Assembly: GCA_044371425.1 (NCBI GenBank)
Contig: JBILTR010000004.1
Span: forward strand, 217,792-281,791
Direction of reading: 5' to 3'
DNA: 64,000 nt
DNA from: JBEISR01 sp044371425
GTDB lineage: Bacteria; Planctomycetota; Planctomycetia; Pirellulales; Pirellulaceae
Shown: in pieces, positions 35,546 through 45,263 of the stretch
Numbering within the stretch: the first letter of the stretch is position 1
Layout: every line of letters begins with the position of its first letter
Made by a program: the position numbers and the translations under genes
The notes under the pieces: model-generated
Seen by the model: only the letters and a program-made list of their open reading frames with translations
Databases searched by the model: none
What the model was told of the DNA's origin: nothing

Positions 35546-36817
35546 TCATTCCGGGCCCTTCTCCGATTCGACGTCGTCCGCCCCCACGGCATCTTGGTGC
35601 GACACGGGGCGCCCGGCCACCCGATTCTTGAGGGTGACCTTCCGCGTCCGATGCGGAGCGCGCATCTCCTGAGCCCCATCCGAGGCAGGGATCATACCGC
35701 CACCCCTCCTCGAAGAACTCTCCTCCGAATCCAAAGGCAAATCCCGCGCGGGACGAGGCTGATCGGCAACCAAGCAGAACTCCAGCCGATTGAAGGCCAA
35801 TTGCCGGCACCGCACCCGCTGAAACCCCCACGACTCCACCCGCTCCCGACACGACTCCCAATCTTCTGCTAGATCCCAAGACGCCAACTTCAGCGTCAGG
35901 ACCAAGCCTTCCAGTCGGTTGGCCGGGTGACGGACGATCCGCTCCACGGTTTCCAGGGTGTAGCTGGAGGCGACGTTCGCATCGCAGAAGAGCCATCGAA
36001 ACTTTGCAAATCGCTCTTTATTCATCGCAGGAGTCCTCTCGCGCCAATGCTCGAACCCCTTCTGATGCAACAGCCATGAGTCCATCTCGGCCGGATCGAC
36101 TCCGGTCACTTTGAGCCCTTGCTCTAGCAGCCACTGGCAGGCCCCGCCCGGTGCGCTCCCCAGCTCCACCACCCGGTCTCCGGCCCGTAGCGGCAAACCG
36201 CTCCAGGCCACCGCCTCGGCCGCTTTCCAGTACGCACGACTGATCCAAGGCACCGGCCTCTTCAGGGGCGGCACGCCACCTGGCCACGTTTCTTCTACCC
36301 GCATCGATCGATGGCATCCAATCCACCATCGGTCGGGCGAAACGACGATGACATCTAGCACCCGCGCCTCAGGCGAGCTCGCGCCACGAGCGAAAACCTG
36401 TTCATGCCGGGGATCCCCTGCCTCCTTCAATCGCTCCCTCAACTTGCCCGCCAGTTCCTCGGCCAGCAAACTCTCCCCAGGTTCGAATCTCCGGTCCCCT
36501 GGGACTCCGCTATCCCGCTCCCAAAGGTGCACCACTTCCCAGTCCAACTCACGATACTGCTCGATCAACTGATCGATCATTCCCACGGCTTCCTGACCTT
36601 CGATCGCTCCGAAAGCATGCCCCGAGGTGCGAATCCAGGGGGTTTGTGGCAAGGCTTCCGACCAGGGAGCCATGCGGACCGGATACTTGAAGGTGAGGAA
36701 TCCCGGCCTGGAAAAGGAGAGCTTCCAAGGCAAGGGCGGTTTCTGCAACTGCTGCTTGAGCGTCGACTCGGCACCCTGCTGGCAGACCGCGAAGACAAAA
36801 GGACTGAAAAACTTCAC
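35546..36817 (-). CDS. RlmM-like SAM-dependent rRNA 2'-O-methyltransferase
   Basis: 423 aa from GTG 36817, chosen because FFSPFVFAVCQQGAE (the THUMP-type opening of RlmM proteins) follows immediately and GGGGAT precedes it. The C-terminal half is a RrmJ/FtsJ-like Rossmann fold: AGDRVVELGSAPGGACQWLLEQGLKVTGVDPAEMD binds SAM, and a Lys in LVLTLKLASW plus the early PVPWISRAYWKAAEA supply the K-D-K-E-like catalytic set. RlmM methylates C2498 of 23S rRNA. The tail is extended and basic/acidic mixed. Divergent from infA. Confidence 0.82.
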   Translation of the reverse strand: MKFFSPFVFAVCQQGAESTLKQQLQKPPLPWKLSFSRPGFLTFKYPVRMAPWSEALPQTPWIRTSGHAFGAIEGQEAVGMIDQLIEQYRELDWEVVHLWERDSGVPGDRRFEPGESLLAEELAGKLRERLKEAGDPRHEQVFARGASSPEARVLDVIVVSPDRWWIGCHRSMRVEETWPGGVPPLKRPVPWISRAYWKAAEAVAWSGLPLRAGDRVVELGSAPGGACQWLLEQGLKVTGVDPAEMDSWLLHQKGFEHWRERTPAMNKERFAKFRWLFCDANVASSYTLETVERIVRHPANRLEGLVLTLKLASWDLAEDWESCRERVESWGFQRVRCRQLAFNRLEFCLVADQPRPARDLPLDSEESSSRRGGGMIPASDGAQEMRAPHRTRKVTLKNRVAGRPVSHQDAVGADDVESEKGPE

Positions 36818-37000
36818 ACTTTCATCCCCATTCAGCCCGCTTTCCCAAGTCGTACTGTGGACGTGGACCACGGGCGAGCCGTATAACCATAGCAAGAAGT
36901 TTCGGCGAATGCAGCGTCTTTTGGATGCCAGGGCGAATCGATCGCCAGCTCGCGGGAAACATCGTATCCATCGTTCGTGTCGTTTGAATGCAGGGGATTT

Positions 37001-37222
37001 ATGGCGAAGAAGGAAGAAGCTTTTGAAGTGGATGGAACGGTGATTGCCGCCTTGGCCAACACGCGCTTCCGCGTCCAACTGGAAACAGGTACGGAAGTCC
37101 TGGCCCACGTCGCAGGGAAAATGAGGAAAAACTTCATCCGTATCGTCCCGGGAGACAAGGTACGAGTGGAACTTTCCCCCTACGATCTCAGCAAGGGGCG
37201 GATTGTATTCCGCGAACGATAG
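37001..37222 (+). CDS. infA: translation initiation factor IF-1
   Basis: 73 aa, S1/OB fold. MAKKEEAFEVDGTVIAAL, FRVQLETG, GKMRKNFIRIVPGDKVRVELSPYDL and GRIVFRER are the standard IF-1 landmarks. The start at 37001 follows CAGGGG. It binds the A site of the 30S subunit and assists IF-2 and IF-3. It stands apart from ribosomal protein genes. Confidence 0.97.
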   Translation: MAKKEEAFEVDGTVIAALANTRFRVQLETGTEVLAHVAGKMRKNFIRIVPGDKVRVELSPYDLSKGRIVFRER

Positions 37223-37351
37223 AGATCCCCACCAAGATTCGGTCTGGAATCTCGAATTTACTTGGAGTCCAACCGGTGTTGAGACCCCAAGCCGATATGC
37301 TGGTGCATACCGCCTTTCCCAAAACTCTTTTCCAATCACGGGAGTCGTCGT

Positions 37352-39022
37352 ATGGTTTTCCGCCGATTCGGCCGCGCTGCTGTCAAGAACGCAAAAGTCC
37401 TTGCCCTCGCTGGCGCCGCCTTCGTCCCTTCCCTCTCCTACCTCCACGCGCAAGCCCCCGCGACGAACAAACCGTTCGTCACTGTCGCCATCGCTCCCTT
37501 GGGCAAAATGCTTCAGGATCTCAGCTACGTCATGCGAGCCGCCGGGGCTCCTGAGATCAGCGGCACCGCCACGATGATGGTCAACGGCTATTCTTCCGGG
37601 ATCGACCGAAATCGGCCAGCTGGCTTGACCGTCGCCCTGGACGATACGGGAACCCCGGTCCTAGTCGGCTACCTACCGCTCACCGATCGCGAAGCCTTCT
37701 TCGAACCGCTCCGCACCCTCGGTGAAGTCGACGATCTGGGTGATGGAAAGTTTGCGATGGAAATCGGGGCCCAGACCGTTTTCGCTCGCGAAAAAGGGGA
37801 ATGGCTCTACGTGGCCCAGGAAGAAGGTCAGCTGGAAAACGTCCCCGAAAACCCGATGGAAACGATCGGCAAACAAGCCGAACGCTACGACCTGTCCTTC
37901 CGCATCGCAATGGAAAACATCCCCAAGGAACTCAAGCAGATGCTCTCCGAGCAGATGCGAAGCGGCTACGAAGAAGCCCTGGCTCAACAGTCCGCCGGCC
38001 AGACGGAGGAAGAAGCTGCTGCTGCCGAAGCCGCCGGGGAACAGGCGATGGATCAGATGACCCGAATGCTGGACGAGACAGACGAACTGCTAATCGGCTG
38101 GGGAGTTGACCAGAAGTCGAAGAAGACGTTCTTCGACATCGGTACCCAATTCGTCGATGGGTCAGACCTCGCCAAGCAGATTGAAGCGATGAAGGATCTC
38201 AAGAGCGGCTTTTCGGGATTCCAGTCGACCGACAATGCATCCAGCATGCGGTTCACGAGCGCCGTTGCCAAGGAAGATCTCGGCCAACTCACCCCAACTC
38301 TCGATAATGCCCTCGACATGGCCTTCAAGCGGATCGACGAGATCGCCAACGGCGATCCCCGAGGCGAGGACGGCAAAACCTTCCTGCGGACCGTTCGCGA
38401 CGTGCTGATCGCTACCTTCGATGAAGGACTGATCGACGGCGGCTATCGACTGAACCTCGAAGACGGGCCGCAACTGGTCGCTGGTGCTCGAGTGGCCGAC
38501 GGAAACAAAGTCGCCCAGGCAGTGCAGACGCTCTACAGCAAACTGCAACTTCCAGAACTGCCACCGATTCAGTTCAATGCCAGCAACTACAAGGGCGTCA
38601 CGTTCCATCCCGGTAAAATGGTGGTCCCCTCCAACCAGGAAGAACTCCGAAAGGCCTTCGGGGCACAAATCGACTTTGTCGTCGGAACCGCGGACAAAGG
38701 AATCTTCCTGGCTCTAGGAAAAGATGCCGAAGCCCAACTGAAGGCGACCATCGATGCCAATGAGTCCCCGCTGTCGGACGTCACCCCTCTCGATTTCCAC
38801 CTCGAAATGGTTCCCGTCATGGGCTTCCTGCAGACGATGCAAGACAACCCGATGATCGCCTCGATCTCCAGCACGCTGCAGCAATACTCCGCTTCGGACT
38901 CCCTCCAGGTCAACACCAAGGTCGTCCCACGTGGACTGGTCTACCGGTTCACCGTTGAGGAAGGGGTACTGCGAGCGGTGGGTGGCGCCGCGCGTTCGGG
39001 AATTCAACCAGGCGGATTCTGA
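37352..39022 (+). CDS. secreted planctomycete-type hypothetical protein
   Basis: 556 aa. Signal peptide: basic MVFRRFGRAAVKN, then VLALAGAAFVPSLSYLHAQA. The mature part is acidic, with an Ala/Glu/Gln-rich coiled-coil-like segment near residues 205-240, and repeated alternation of short beta strands and helices (AEAQLKATIDA, MGFLQTMQDNPMIASISSTLQ). I know no named domain. It is monocistronic: infA upstream, and a strong terminator 46 bases downstream. It is probably periplasmic or surface-located. Confidence 0.85.
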   Translation: MVFRRFGRAAVKNAKVLALAGAAFVPSLSYLHAQAPATNKPFVTVAIAPLGKMLQDLSYVMRAAGAPEISGTATMMVNGYSSGIDRNRPAGLTVALDDTGTPVLVGYLPLTDREAFFEPLRTLGEVDDLGDGKFAMEIGAQTVFAREKGEWLYVAQEEGQLENVPENPMETIGKQAERYDLSFRIAMENIPKELKQMLSEQMRSGYEEALAQQSAGQTEEEAAAAEAAGEQAMDQMTRMLDETDELLIGWGVDQKSKKTFFDIGTQFVDGSDLAKQIEAMKDLKSGFSGFQSTDNASSMRFTSAVAKEDLGQLTPTLDNALDMAFKRIDEIANGDPRGEDGKTFLRTVRDVLIATFDEGLIDGGYRLNLEDGPQLVAGARVADGNKVAQAVQTLYSKLQLPELPPIQFNASNYKGVTFHPGKMVVPSNQEELRKAFGAQIDFVVGTADKGIFLALGKDAEAQLKATIDANESPLSDVTPLDFHLEMVPVMGFLQTMQDNPMIASISSTLQQYSASDSLQVNTKVVPRGLVYRFTVEEGVLRAVGGAARSGIQPGGF

Positions 39023-39402
39023 TCGTCGGCATCTGGCGGAGACATCCCTCCGCGAATTCGGCAAATCCAAACCCTGGCGTCTCCTCGGAAACGCCAGGGT
39101 TTTTTTCTGCCTCCAGCCCCCCCTCTTCCTGTCCGTACCAACACAACCCTGCTCCTCATGCTGCATCTTGCTACGGCCTCACCCACATCCAATCGATCGG
39201 AATCCGACCCCAGTTGCTAGCACTTCTCCAGCGGCCATACGCTCTTTGCATGCTCTTCTTTTTTTCTCAACTCGGATTCCTCCTTCGGTTCGACCGGCCA
39301 TTGTGCCGAAAGTAATTGCAGCGACCAGCCCGATGGAACGCTTGGGCCATGATCTGCATCGGTCCGCTACCCGGACGCAGTGTCGTAGCGACAGGATGGA
39401 CC
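39023..39402. other. 380-base intergenic region
   Basis: Contains the terminator of the preceding gene (39069-39106). The remainder, up to the next start at 39403, shows no gene or clear signal to me. Confidence 0.5.
39069..39106 (+). terminator. intrinsic terminator
   Basis: 12-bp stem AAACCCTGGCGT / ACGCCAGGGTTT, 10-base loop, with the T run overlapping and following the right arm. Downstream of the 37352-39022 gene. Confidence 0.93.
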
Positions 39403-40377
39403 ATGAGAAAAAGTGGCGGCATGCCGAAGCGATCAATCGACCCGGTGAATCGTCGCCAATGGCTGCGTTATGCCGCAGGCTCCACCTTCAGCCTCGGAAT
39501 GATGAACCTTCCGCTGTTGCAAGCAGCAGAAGCCGGTTCCTCCACCGGCTCCAGCCATCCGAGAATGAAGTCGGAGTCGATCCAGAGAATTCCCTGGAAC
39601 CAGCTGAACGACCCTGCGAGGAACAAGCTAAAGGCAGTCCTAGATCATCCCAGCTACTTCCGACGCATGCCCAGCCAGACGCTGGAATGCGATCCAGAAC
39701 TCTTCACCTTTCTGGTCCGTCACCCCGAAGTGATCGTCAGCATCTGGAAGGTGATGGGGGTGACCAAGGTGGAGGTGGAGCGAACGGGGGAGTTCACCTT
39801 CCGAGGTCAGGACGGAGCTGGGACACGATGCCAATCGGAACTAGTCTATGGCACCGATCAACTGCACATCTTCTACGCTCTAGGGGACTACGATGGATCG
39901 ATGACCACCAAGCCGGTCGAGGGAAGATGCGTTTGCGTGCTCCACAGCCAGCAGGTGCCTTCAGCCGATGGCACATCCTGGCTCCAAGGACGAATGGACC
40001 TCTTCCTGAAACTCGATCAACTCGGGGCCGACCTGATCGTTCGAACCATCGGGCCGTTCATCGCCAAGACAGCCGATTTGAACTTCATCGAATCAGCCAA
40101 GTTCCTGTCGCAACTCTCCCAGGCCGCGCAAAGGAATCCAGAAGGCTTCCAGGAACTGGTTTATCAACTGGAGGATATCCAGCCGCGAGTACGGGACGAG
40201 CTACTATTGGTCGCCGCAAGGACCGCTCGCCGTCAGATCCAATGGACCGGATCCCCTGCGGCCTTCACCAATCAGAAACGGCCCCGGCCCGCTGACTCCC
40301 CATCGACGCCCACCCCATCGTCCCCGTCGTCGCCTTGGATTTTCCCTGAAAAAGACGACTTGATCATGCGTCGCTGA
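39403..40377 (+). CDS. hypothetical protein with a Tat-like signal
   Basis: 324 aa from ATG 39403 (AGGA upstream); ATG 39421 is a possible alternative. The N-terminus NRRQWLRYAAGSTFSLGMMNLPLLQAAEA looks like a twin-arginine signal with RR at 17-18. The mature part has a globular region (DPELFTFLVRHPEVIVSIWKVMGVTKVEVERTG) conserved in style with planctomycete proteins of unknown function, and a Pro/Ser-rich low-complexity tail. The C25 peptidase follows on the same strand after 118 bp. Confidence 0.8.
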   Translation: MRKSGGMPKRSIDPVNRRQWLRYAAGSTFSLGMMNLPLLQAAEAGSSTGSSHPRMKSESIQRIPWNQLNDPARNKLKAVLDHPSYFRRMPSQTLECDPELFTFLVRHPEVIVSIWKVMGVTKVEVERTGEFTFRGQDGAGTRCQSELVYGTDQLHIFYALGDYDGSMTTKPVEGRCVCVLHSQQVPSADGTSWLQGRMDLFLKLDQLGADLIVRTIGPFIAKTADLNFIESAKFLSQLSQAAQRNPEGFQELVYQLEDIQPRVRDELLLVAARTARRQIQWTGSPAAFTNQKRPRPADSPSTPTPSSPSSPWIFPEKDDLIMRR

Positions 40378-40495
40378 CTCTTCCTTCTTTCGCTCCCCAG
40401 GCAGCTCCTATCGATTCGGAGCGGCTCTTCTGGCTACATTGAACAGGTGGCTGGGTGGACTAGCAGGTAAAAGCTCACCAAGGGAGGCGATGACG

Positions 40496-42193
40496 ATGAG
40501 CAAGCAGCGGAGGCCGCTGAAGAGCTTTTTCTTTGCTGCACTGGTCTCTCTAGGCTGCAGCTTGGCCCCCTTGCAGACCGCCCTCGCAGCACCTCGCGTT
40601 CTGGTCGTCGTACCCGATCGGTCGTTCGTCCCCGCATTGGCCGCCTGGGAAGCTCATCGCATCGCACAAGGGTATCGCATTGAATACCAAGTCGCTCCCA
40701 AGGACAGCAATGCCCTCCAAGCCTTGATCGCTCAATGGGCCAAGGGGATAACCGAACAGCAGGTCTTCGTCTTGCTGGCTGGCGATAGCCCCACCATGGC
40801 ATCGCGATTTTCCGAACTCCCCGCAGCGGCAACCACGGTGCCTACGGCGTATGTTCCTGCGCGAGCCATCCAGAGGTTTGGACCGGAAAAACAGATCGCG
40901 ACGGATCTCCATTTTTCGGATCGAGACCTGAACGGGATTCCCGATCTTGCGATTGGACGCATCCCCGCCGCCACCCCGGACCAATTGGCGTCCTATCTGA
41001 ATCGCGTTATTCAGTATGAGCGGCTGGAGGACTACACCGAATGGCGAGACCGCCTGGAGGTGGTCGCTGGTCTCGGTGGTTTCGGTGTGCTTACCGACGG
41101 AGCGATCGAACTGGCCACTCGAAGGCTTCTGGGAGTCGGGATCCCTGAGTCGCGAGCGATTGGACTGGTGCATGCCAGCGTCAACAGTCCCCACTGCCCC
41201 GATCCCAATCGCTTCCAGGACACCGTTCTCCAACGACTCAATCGAGGACCGGCGTTCTGGATCTACATCGGACATGGCCACGTTCAGACCTTGGACAACT
41301 TCCGAATCGCAGACCAGTCTCTGGAGATTCTCCATCGGCGATCCATCGACCGAGTCCAGATTCCCAACAGCCAAACGATCGCACTGTTCTTCGCTTGCTA
41401 CACCGGGGCATTCGACGCACGGGAGCCTTGCCTTGCCGAGTCGCTTTTGCTGCAACCGCAAGGACCGATCGCCGTCGTCGCCTCGACGCGCGTCACGATG
41501 CCCTACGGCATGGCCAACTTGGGCGCCGAGTTGATGTCGGAATGCTACGGGCAGCAATGCGCGACGATCGGAGAACTGCTGCTGAAGGCAAAGATCCGAT
41601 CCATCGCTCCCGAGGACTCCAACCCCCAACTGGCATCCCTGCGTCCGATGCTAGAGCAGTTCGCACAAGCACTCAGCCCCGAGGGACATCAACTGGAAGA
41701 TGAACGGATCGATCACTTGGCATTGATTCATCTGCTGGGCGACCCCACTTTGCGATTGTCCCACCCCAACTCGCTGCGTCTGGATTGTCCCACGCAACTC
41801 TCCAGCGAATCCCCCTTACCAGTCAAACTGCAGCTCCCCTCGGCATCGAAGGTGACAATCGAGCTGGCATTGCGTCGCGATAAACTACCGGGCAATCTGC
41901 CTCAACCAAAGCAGGACAGCAACCTGGAAGAGTTTTGCCAAGGCCTTGGAATGAGATACCAAGCGGCCCAGCAGACCTGCCTGCTGCGACAACAGGGAGA
42001 ACTGGCAGCGGGTGAACACCAACTGCAGATCGAACTTCCTCCGCTGCCGCGAGGCAAGTACATCCTTCGGGCTCGCGCGGAACATGCGGGAGGCTGGTCG
42101 CTGGCAAGCCAGCCTCTGACGATCCGACCTGCTGAACAATCGCAGGCAAAGGGGGTGCAGGCCAACGGGGAATCGGTCGAACTGCGGCGCTGA
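40496..42193 (+). CDS. gingipain-type (C25) cysteine peptidase-like secreted protein
   Basis: 565 aa. Start 40496 is favoured because AGGGAGG is 8 bases upstream (ATG 40490 is too close). Signal peptide LKSFFFAALVSLGCSLAPLQTALA. The peptidase domain has the family pattern: LLAGD (95), TDLHFSDRDLNGIPDLAIGRIPA (about 136-158), the catalytic His260 in IYIGHGH and Cys301 in LFFACYTGAFD. About 150 C-terminal residues form a beta-rich domain without a recognised sorting tag. Predicted secreted endopeptidase; specificity unknown. Its 3' end faces the cytochrome c-WD40 gene. Confidence 0.85.
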   Translation: MSKQRRPLKSFFFAALVSLGCSLAPLQTALAAPRVLVVVPDRSFVPALAAWEAHRIAQGYRIEYQVAPKDSNALQALIAQWAKGITEQQVFVLLAGDSPTMASRFSELPAAATTVPTAYVPARAIQRFGPEKQIATDLHFSDRDLNGIPDLAIGRIPAATPDQLASYLNRVIQYERLEDYTEWRDRLEVVAGLGGFGVLTDGAIELATRRLLGVGIPESRAIGLVHASVNSPHCPDPNRFQDTVLQRLNRGPAFWIYIGHGHVQTLDNFRIADQSLEILHRRSIDRVQIPNSQTIALFFACYTGAFDAREPCLAESLLLQPQGPIAVVASTRVTMPYGMANLGAELMSECYGQQCATIGELLLKAKIRSIAPEDSNPQLASLRPMLEQFAQALSPEGHQLEDERIDHLALIHLLGDPTLRLSHPNSLRLDCPTQLSSESPLPVKLQLPSASKVTIELALRRDKLPGNLPQPKQDSNLEEFCQGLGMRYQAAQQTCLLRQQGELAAGEHQLQIELPPLPRGKYILRARAEHAGGWSLASQPLTIRPAEQSQAKGVQANGESVELRR

Positions 42194-42211
42194 CGATTCT
42201 TGCCAGCCCGC

Positions 42212-42230
42212 GTTCGGAATGCATCCGAAC
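42212..42230. other. small hairpin between convergent genes
   Basis: Perfect 7-bp stem GTTCGGA / TCCGAAC, loop ATGCA, in the 51-base gap between two converging genes. It lacks a T tract on either strand, so it is only a weak terminator candidate. Confidence 0.4.
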
Positions 42231-42244
42231 CACACGACTTCGAA

Positions 42245-45013
42245 TCAGTTCCCAGCCGCTGCGGCGACCGGAGCGGCAGCCTCTGCTGGGACCGGATCGA
42301 TAACACCCTGGTGAGTGGCAATCGCGCGAAGCGCTTCCTCAATGCCCTTCTCAGCCGCTTCGGCCTGCTGCTTCACGGGAACGACAGCTGCCACCGATTC
42401 GTTCCACTTCGCAACAATCTGCGCAAGCTGGGGGGCTGCGTCGGCGATGTTTTTGGCGAGCTGTTCCACCGACTGCTTCTTGGCCACCCCAGTCGCCATC
42501 ATTTCAGCCGCCATCTTTTCCCACGCGTCTTTCTCTGCCGACATGGCCACGACACCTTCTTGCAACAGCTTCACCTTTTGAGCTTGACCATCGAGCGCGC
42601 CCTGAAGGGCAGCCACCGCCGCGGTCAATTCAGCATCCCCAGCCATCAGATCAAGACTCGCTTTAGCGGCATCCCGAGCCGCCGTAGAAGACTCGATCGA
42701 CTTACCCAGCTGCGCAATCACCGCTTGCCGCGCCGTCAGCTCGGCCACCCGGGCCTGGATCTTTCCGGTCAAATCGACGTAGGATGCATCCAGTGCGACA
42801 ACCTCCTTTTCGGTTGCCCCCTTCTCCTCATTCCACTTCGCGACCTGTCCTTCCAGAGCCACCTTCTGCTTCTCCCAGTCGGCGGCCACCGCTTCAAGCA
42901 TCCCAAGCTGCTCAAGCGTCTTCAGATTGGCCTCTTCGCGTCCCTTCAGATCGGCTTCGAGTTCCCCTAACCGCGCCAGAAAAGCCAACTCGGCTTTCCA
43001 GCGTTCCACGGCTGCCGCCGAACCGTCCAATTGCCCCTTGGCGGTTGCTGCGGCGGCGTCGGCTTCGCCCTTCTTCTTCAGCCCCTCGGCGACCATCGGT
43101 TCGGTCTGCTGCACCATGGGTACCAAGGGGTCCAACTGTGCCTTGATCGCATCGCGAGCTTGGGTCTCCTTAGTCAGCTCCCCTTTCATCGTCTCCAGAG
43201 CCGTAGCCAGCTTGGCCATCTCCCCCTTCTGCGTTTCCAACATCGTCTGATGTTCCTGCAGTTTCTGGGCGAGCATCTTAGCGATTTCTTGCGTTGCGGC
43301 ATCTTCCATCGCGGCGGCTGCTGTTCCGATCTGCTTCTGGGCTTCGACCAGCGGCGGAATGGCCTGCTCCAACTTCACCACGGCTTGCGAGATCTTCTGA
43401 AAGTTCTCGGTGTGAACTGCAATGTCGCCTGTGTACTTTTCGACCAGCGCCACTTTGGCAGCGTAGCCCTGCTCCAATTCCCCCTTGGACTTGATCATCT
43501 GCTGGTACTTGGCTTCCAGCTCGACGTACTGCTGCGTCATGGTCGCAGCCGCTTGAGCCAGCGGGTCATAGGCGGCTCGAAAACTGGCCAGTTGCCCTTC
43601 GGCTGCGGTCAGCCGTTCCTCGATTCGTTCCGGATTGGGGTTCAGATTCCCCAGTCGCTTGGCGTCCGACCCCTGGTAAATCCGAATCTCCCCTGTCCAA
43701 TCGGCGGCAAAAATTCGGTCCGATTCATCGCAGTAGCTAACCGCCGTCCCCTGCTCGACACTCGCCTCCATCGCCTTCTGCTGAGCGCCGTTTTGATCCC
43801 ACAACTTAACGACGCGATCGCGCCCGTTGCTGACGATGCGGCCGTCTCGAGTGAATTCGATCGCGGAGACGCCGCCACCGTGCGCCCCCCAGGACTTGAC
43901 CTGCCCTCCATTCTCCATCTCCCAAAGCTTGATGCTTCCGTCTTCACTTCCACTGGCAAGAATATTCGAATCTCCGCGCCAAGAAAGCGACGTCACGGCG
44001 GCGGTATGACCATTGAGGACAAGATACTCGCGTCCGGTTTTCGCTTCCCACACCAACAGCCCGCCGTTGCGGTCACTGGTAGCTAGAAGCACCCCGTCGG
44101 GGCTGAACTCCGCAGCGTAGATCCAATCGGTATGCTTTTTGGTCTCGTACAGCAACTTGCCGGAATCGGTGGAGTAGACACGCACCATTTTTTGCGGCCC
44201 TCCAAGCACGACCAAATCGTGCCCTGGACTGATATCGGCGGCCAACACCGTGTCGAGTTCTTCGCCGACTTCCGCAATCCTTCGACCATCGCGCACATTG
44301 AAGATCACCACCTTCCCAGTGGCTCCTCCGCGCCCCCCTCCCACCATCAAAAGCGATCCATTGCGACTGAATCGCAGCGCCTGCGGCTGTCCCTCAGGGA
44401 ACGGGATGACCCCCTTCAATTCCGCAGTGATGGAATCATAAAGCAGTACCTGCTTCTGTCCGGCCACAGCCACCAAGGGCACCCATGGACTGGTGGCCAT
44501 CGAAGGGATTGCTGTGGTGGCACGAGTCCGCACCAGTGGCTGGAGGGAGAGGTGTCCGGGAACGGTAACGACGCCAGGCCGTTCGGTGGGCGATGCATCC
44601 ATCGCCATCGACACCTTCTTCTTCTTGGGTGCGGCAGCTTTGCTACCTTTGTTTTCCAGAACGCCTCCATCAACCCACTTCCGCAAGAGCAATCGCTCCA
44701 TTTCCGGAATCGGATCGGCATCAGGAGGCATCGTCGGCTCCTCCTGATGTTCCACCAGCTTGATCATGTAGCTGGCAGACGCATCCCCGGCTTCAATCGA
44801 CGCTCCCGATCCGCCACCTTGCATCAACTGGGTGTAACTGGTGACGTCAAATCCACCACTTTTCTTATCTGGGTTATGGCAGGTAGCGCAGCGCTGCTTG
44901 AGGATCGGTAGCACATGATCGTCGTAGGTGACCTTTTCTGCCTCTTCGGCAAACGCCATCCCCGACAACAGGGTCGATCCCAATACGCTGATCCAAAATC
45001 GCTTCAGATGCAT
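42245..45013 (-). CDS. secreted cytochrome c - WD40 - coiled-coil protein
   Basis: 922 aa. Start 45013 has GGGAGGACG just upstream and a signal peptide (FWISVLGSTLLSGMAFA). Order of domains: planctomycete cytochrome c with heme motif CATCHNPDKKSGG (residues about 42-55, distal MPPDADP), a WD40 beta-propeller of six to seven blades (residues about 150-455, e.g. HTDWIYAAEFSPDGVLLATSDRNGG), then about 430 residues of Ala/Glu/Lys/Gln-rich coiled coil, ending in an Ala/Pro tail. Last gene of the DUF1501-PPC-DUF1549/1553 group. Probably part of a periplasmic electron-transfer or degradative complex, by inference. Confidence 0.92.
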   Translation of the reverse strand: MHLKRFWISVLGSTLLSGMAFAEEAEKVTYDDHVLPILKQRCATCHNPDKKSGGFDVTSYTQLMQGGGSGASIEAGDASASYMIKLVEHQEEPTMPPDADPIPEMERLLLRKWVDGGVLENKGSKAAAPKKKKVSMAMDASPTERPGVVTVPGHLSLQPLVRTRATTAIPSMATSPWVPLVAVAGQKQVLLYDSITAELKGVIPFPEGQPQALRFSRNGSLLMVGGGRGGATGKVVIFNVRDGRRIAEVGEELDTVLAADISPGHDLVVLGGPQKMVRVYSTDSGKLLYETKKHTDWIYAAEFSPDGVLLATSDRNGGLLVWEAKTGREYLVLNGHTAAVTSLSWRGDSNILASGSEDGSIKLWEMENGGQVKSWGAHGGGVSAIEFTRDGRIVSNGRDRVVKLWDQNGAQQKAMEASVEQGTAVSYCDESDRIFAADWTGEIRIYQGSDAKRLGNLNPNPERIEERLTAAEGQLASFRAAYDPLAQAAATMTQQYVELEAKYQQMIKSKGELEQGYAAKVALVEKYTGDIAVHTENFQKISQAVVKLEQAIPPLVEAQKQIGTAAAAMEDAATQEIAKMLAQKLQEHQTMLETQKGEMAKLATALETMKGELTKETQARDAIKAQLDPLVPMVQQTEPMVAEGLKKKGEADAAAATAKGQLDGSAAAVERWKAELAFLARLGELEADLKGREEANLKTLEQLGMLEAVAADWEKQKVALEGQVAKWNEEKGATEKEVVALDASYVDLTGKIQARVAELTARQAVIAQLGKSIESSTAARDAAKASLDLMAGDAELTAAVAALQGALDGQAQKVKLLQEGVVAMSAEKDAWEKMAAEMMATGVAKKQSVEQLAKNIADAAPQLAQIVAKWNESVAAVVPVKQQAEAAEKGIEEALRAIATHQGVIDPVPAEAAAPVAAAAGN

Positions 45014-45263
45014 CGTCCTCCCACCTTTCCCATCATCCCTCTTGCCGGGGACAGTCCGTTGATCCGATTGCCTGGAAAGCCTCGCAGGCGCTACTACCGC
45101 TACCCTTTCACCATCCCTAAAAGTACCCTGCCAATCCTGCCAACCGCCGTCTGAAAGACAAAATGTTGTTTGGAACCCGGAAGCGATCGGTGGCTTTGCG
45201 GCAACATTGCCACGACCGTTACTTTGCAAAAATCGCTCAAGCCCTCTCCTGGATCCCGGCGGC
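45014..45263. other. intergenic region inside the DUF1501 group
   Basis: 250 bases. The upstream region of the cytochrome c-WD40 gene; large enough for its own promoter. Nothing specific recognised. Confidence 0.4.

Noticed and set aside
38931..40295. Plus-strand frame overlapping the gene at 39403-40377
   Set aside because: The competing frame has a Tat-like signal and a better start; this one crosses a terminator and part of the preceding gene.
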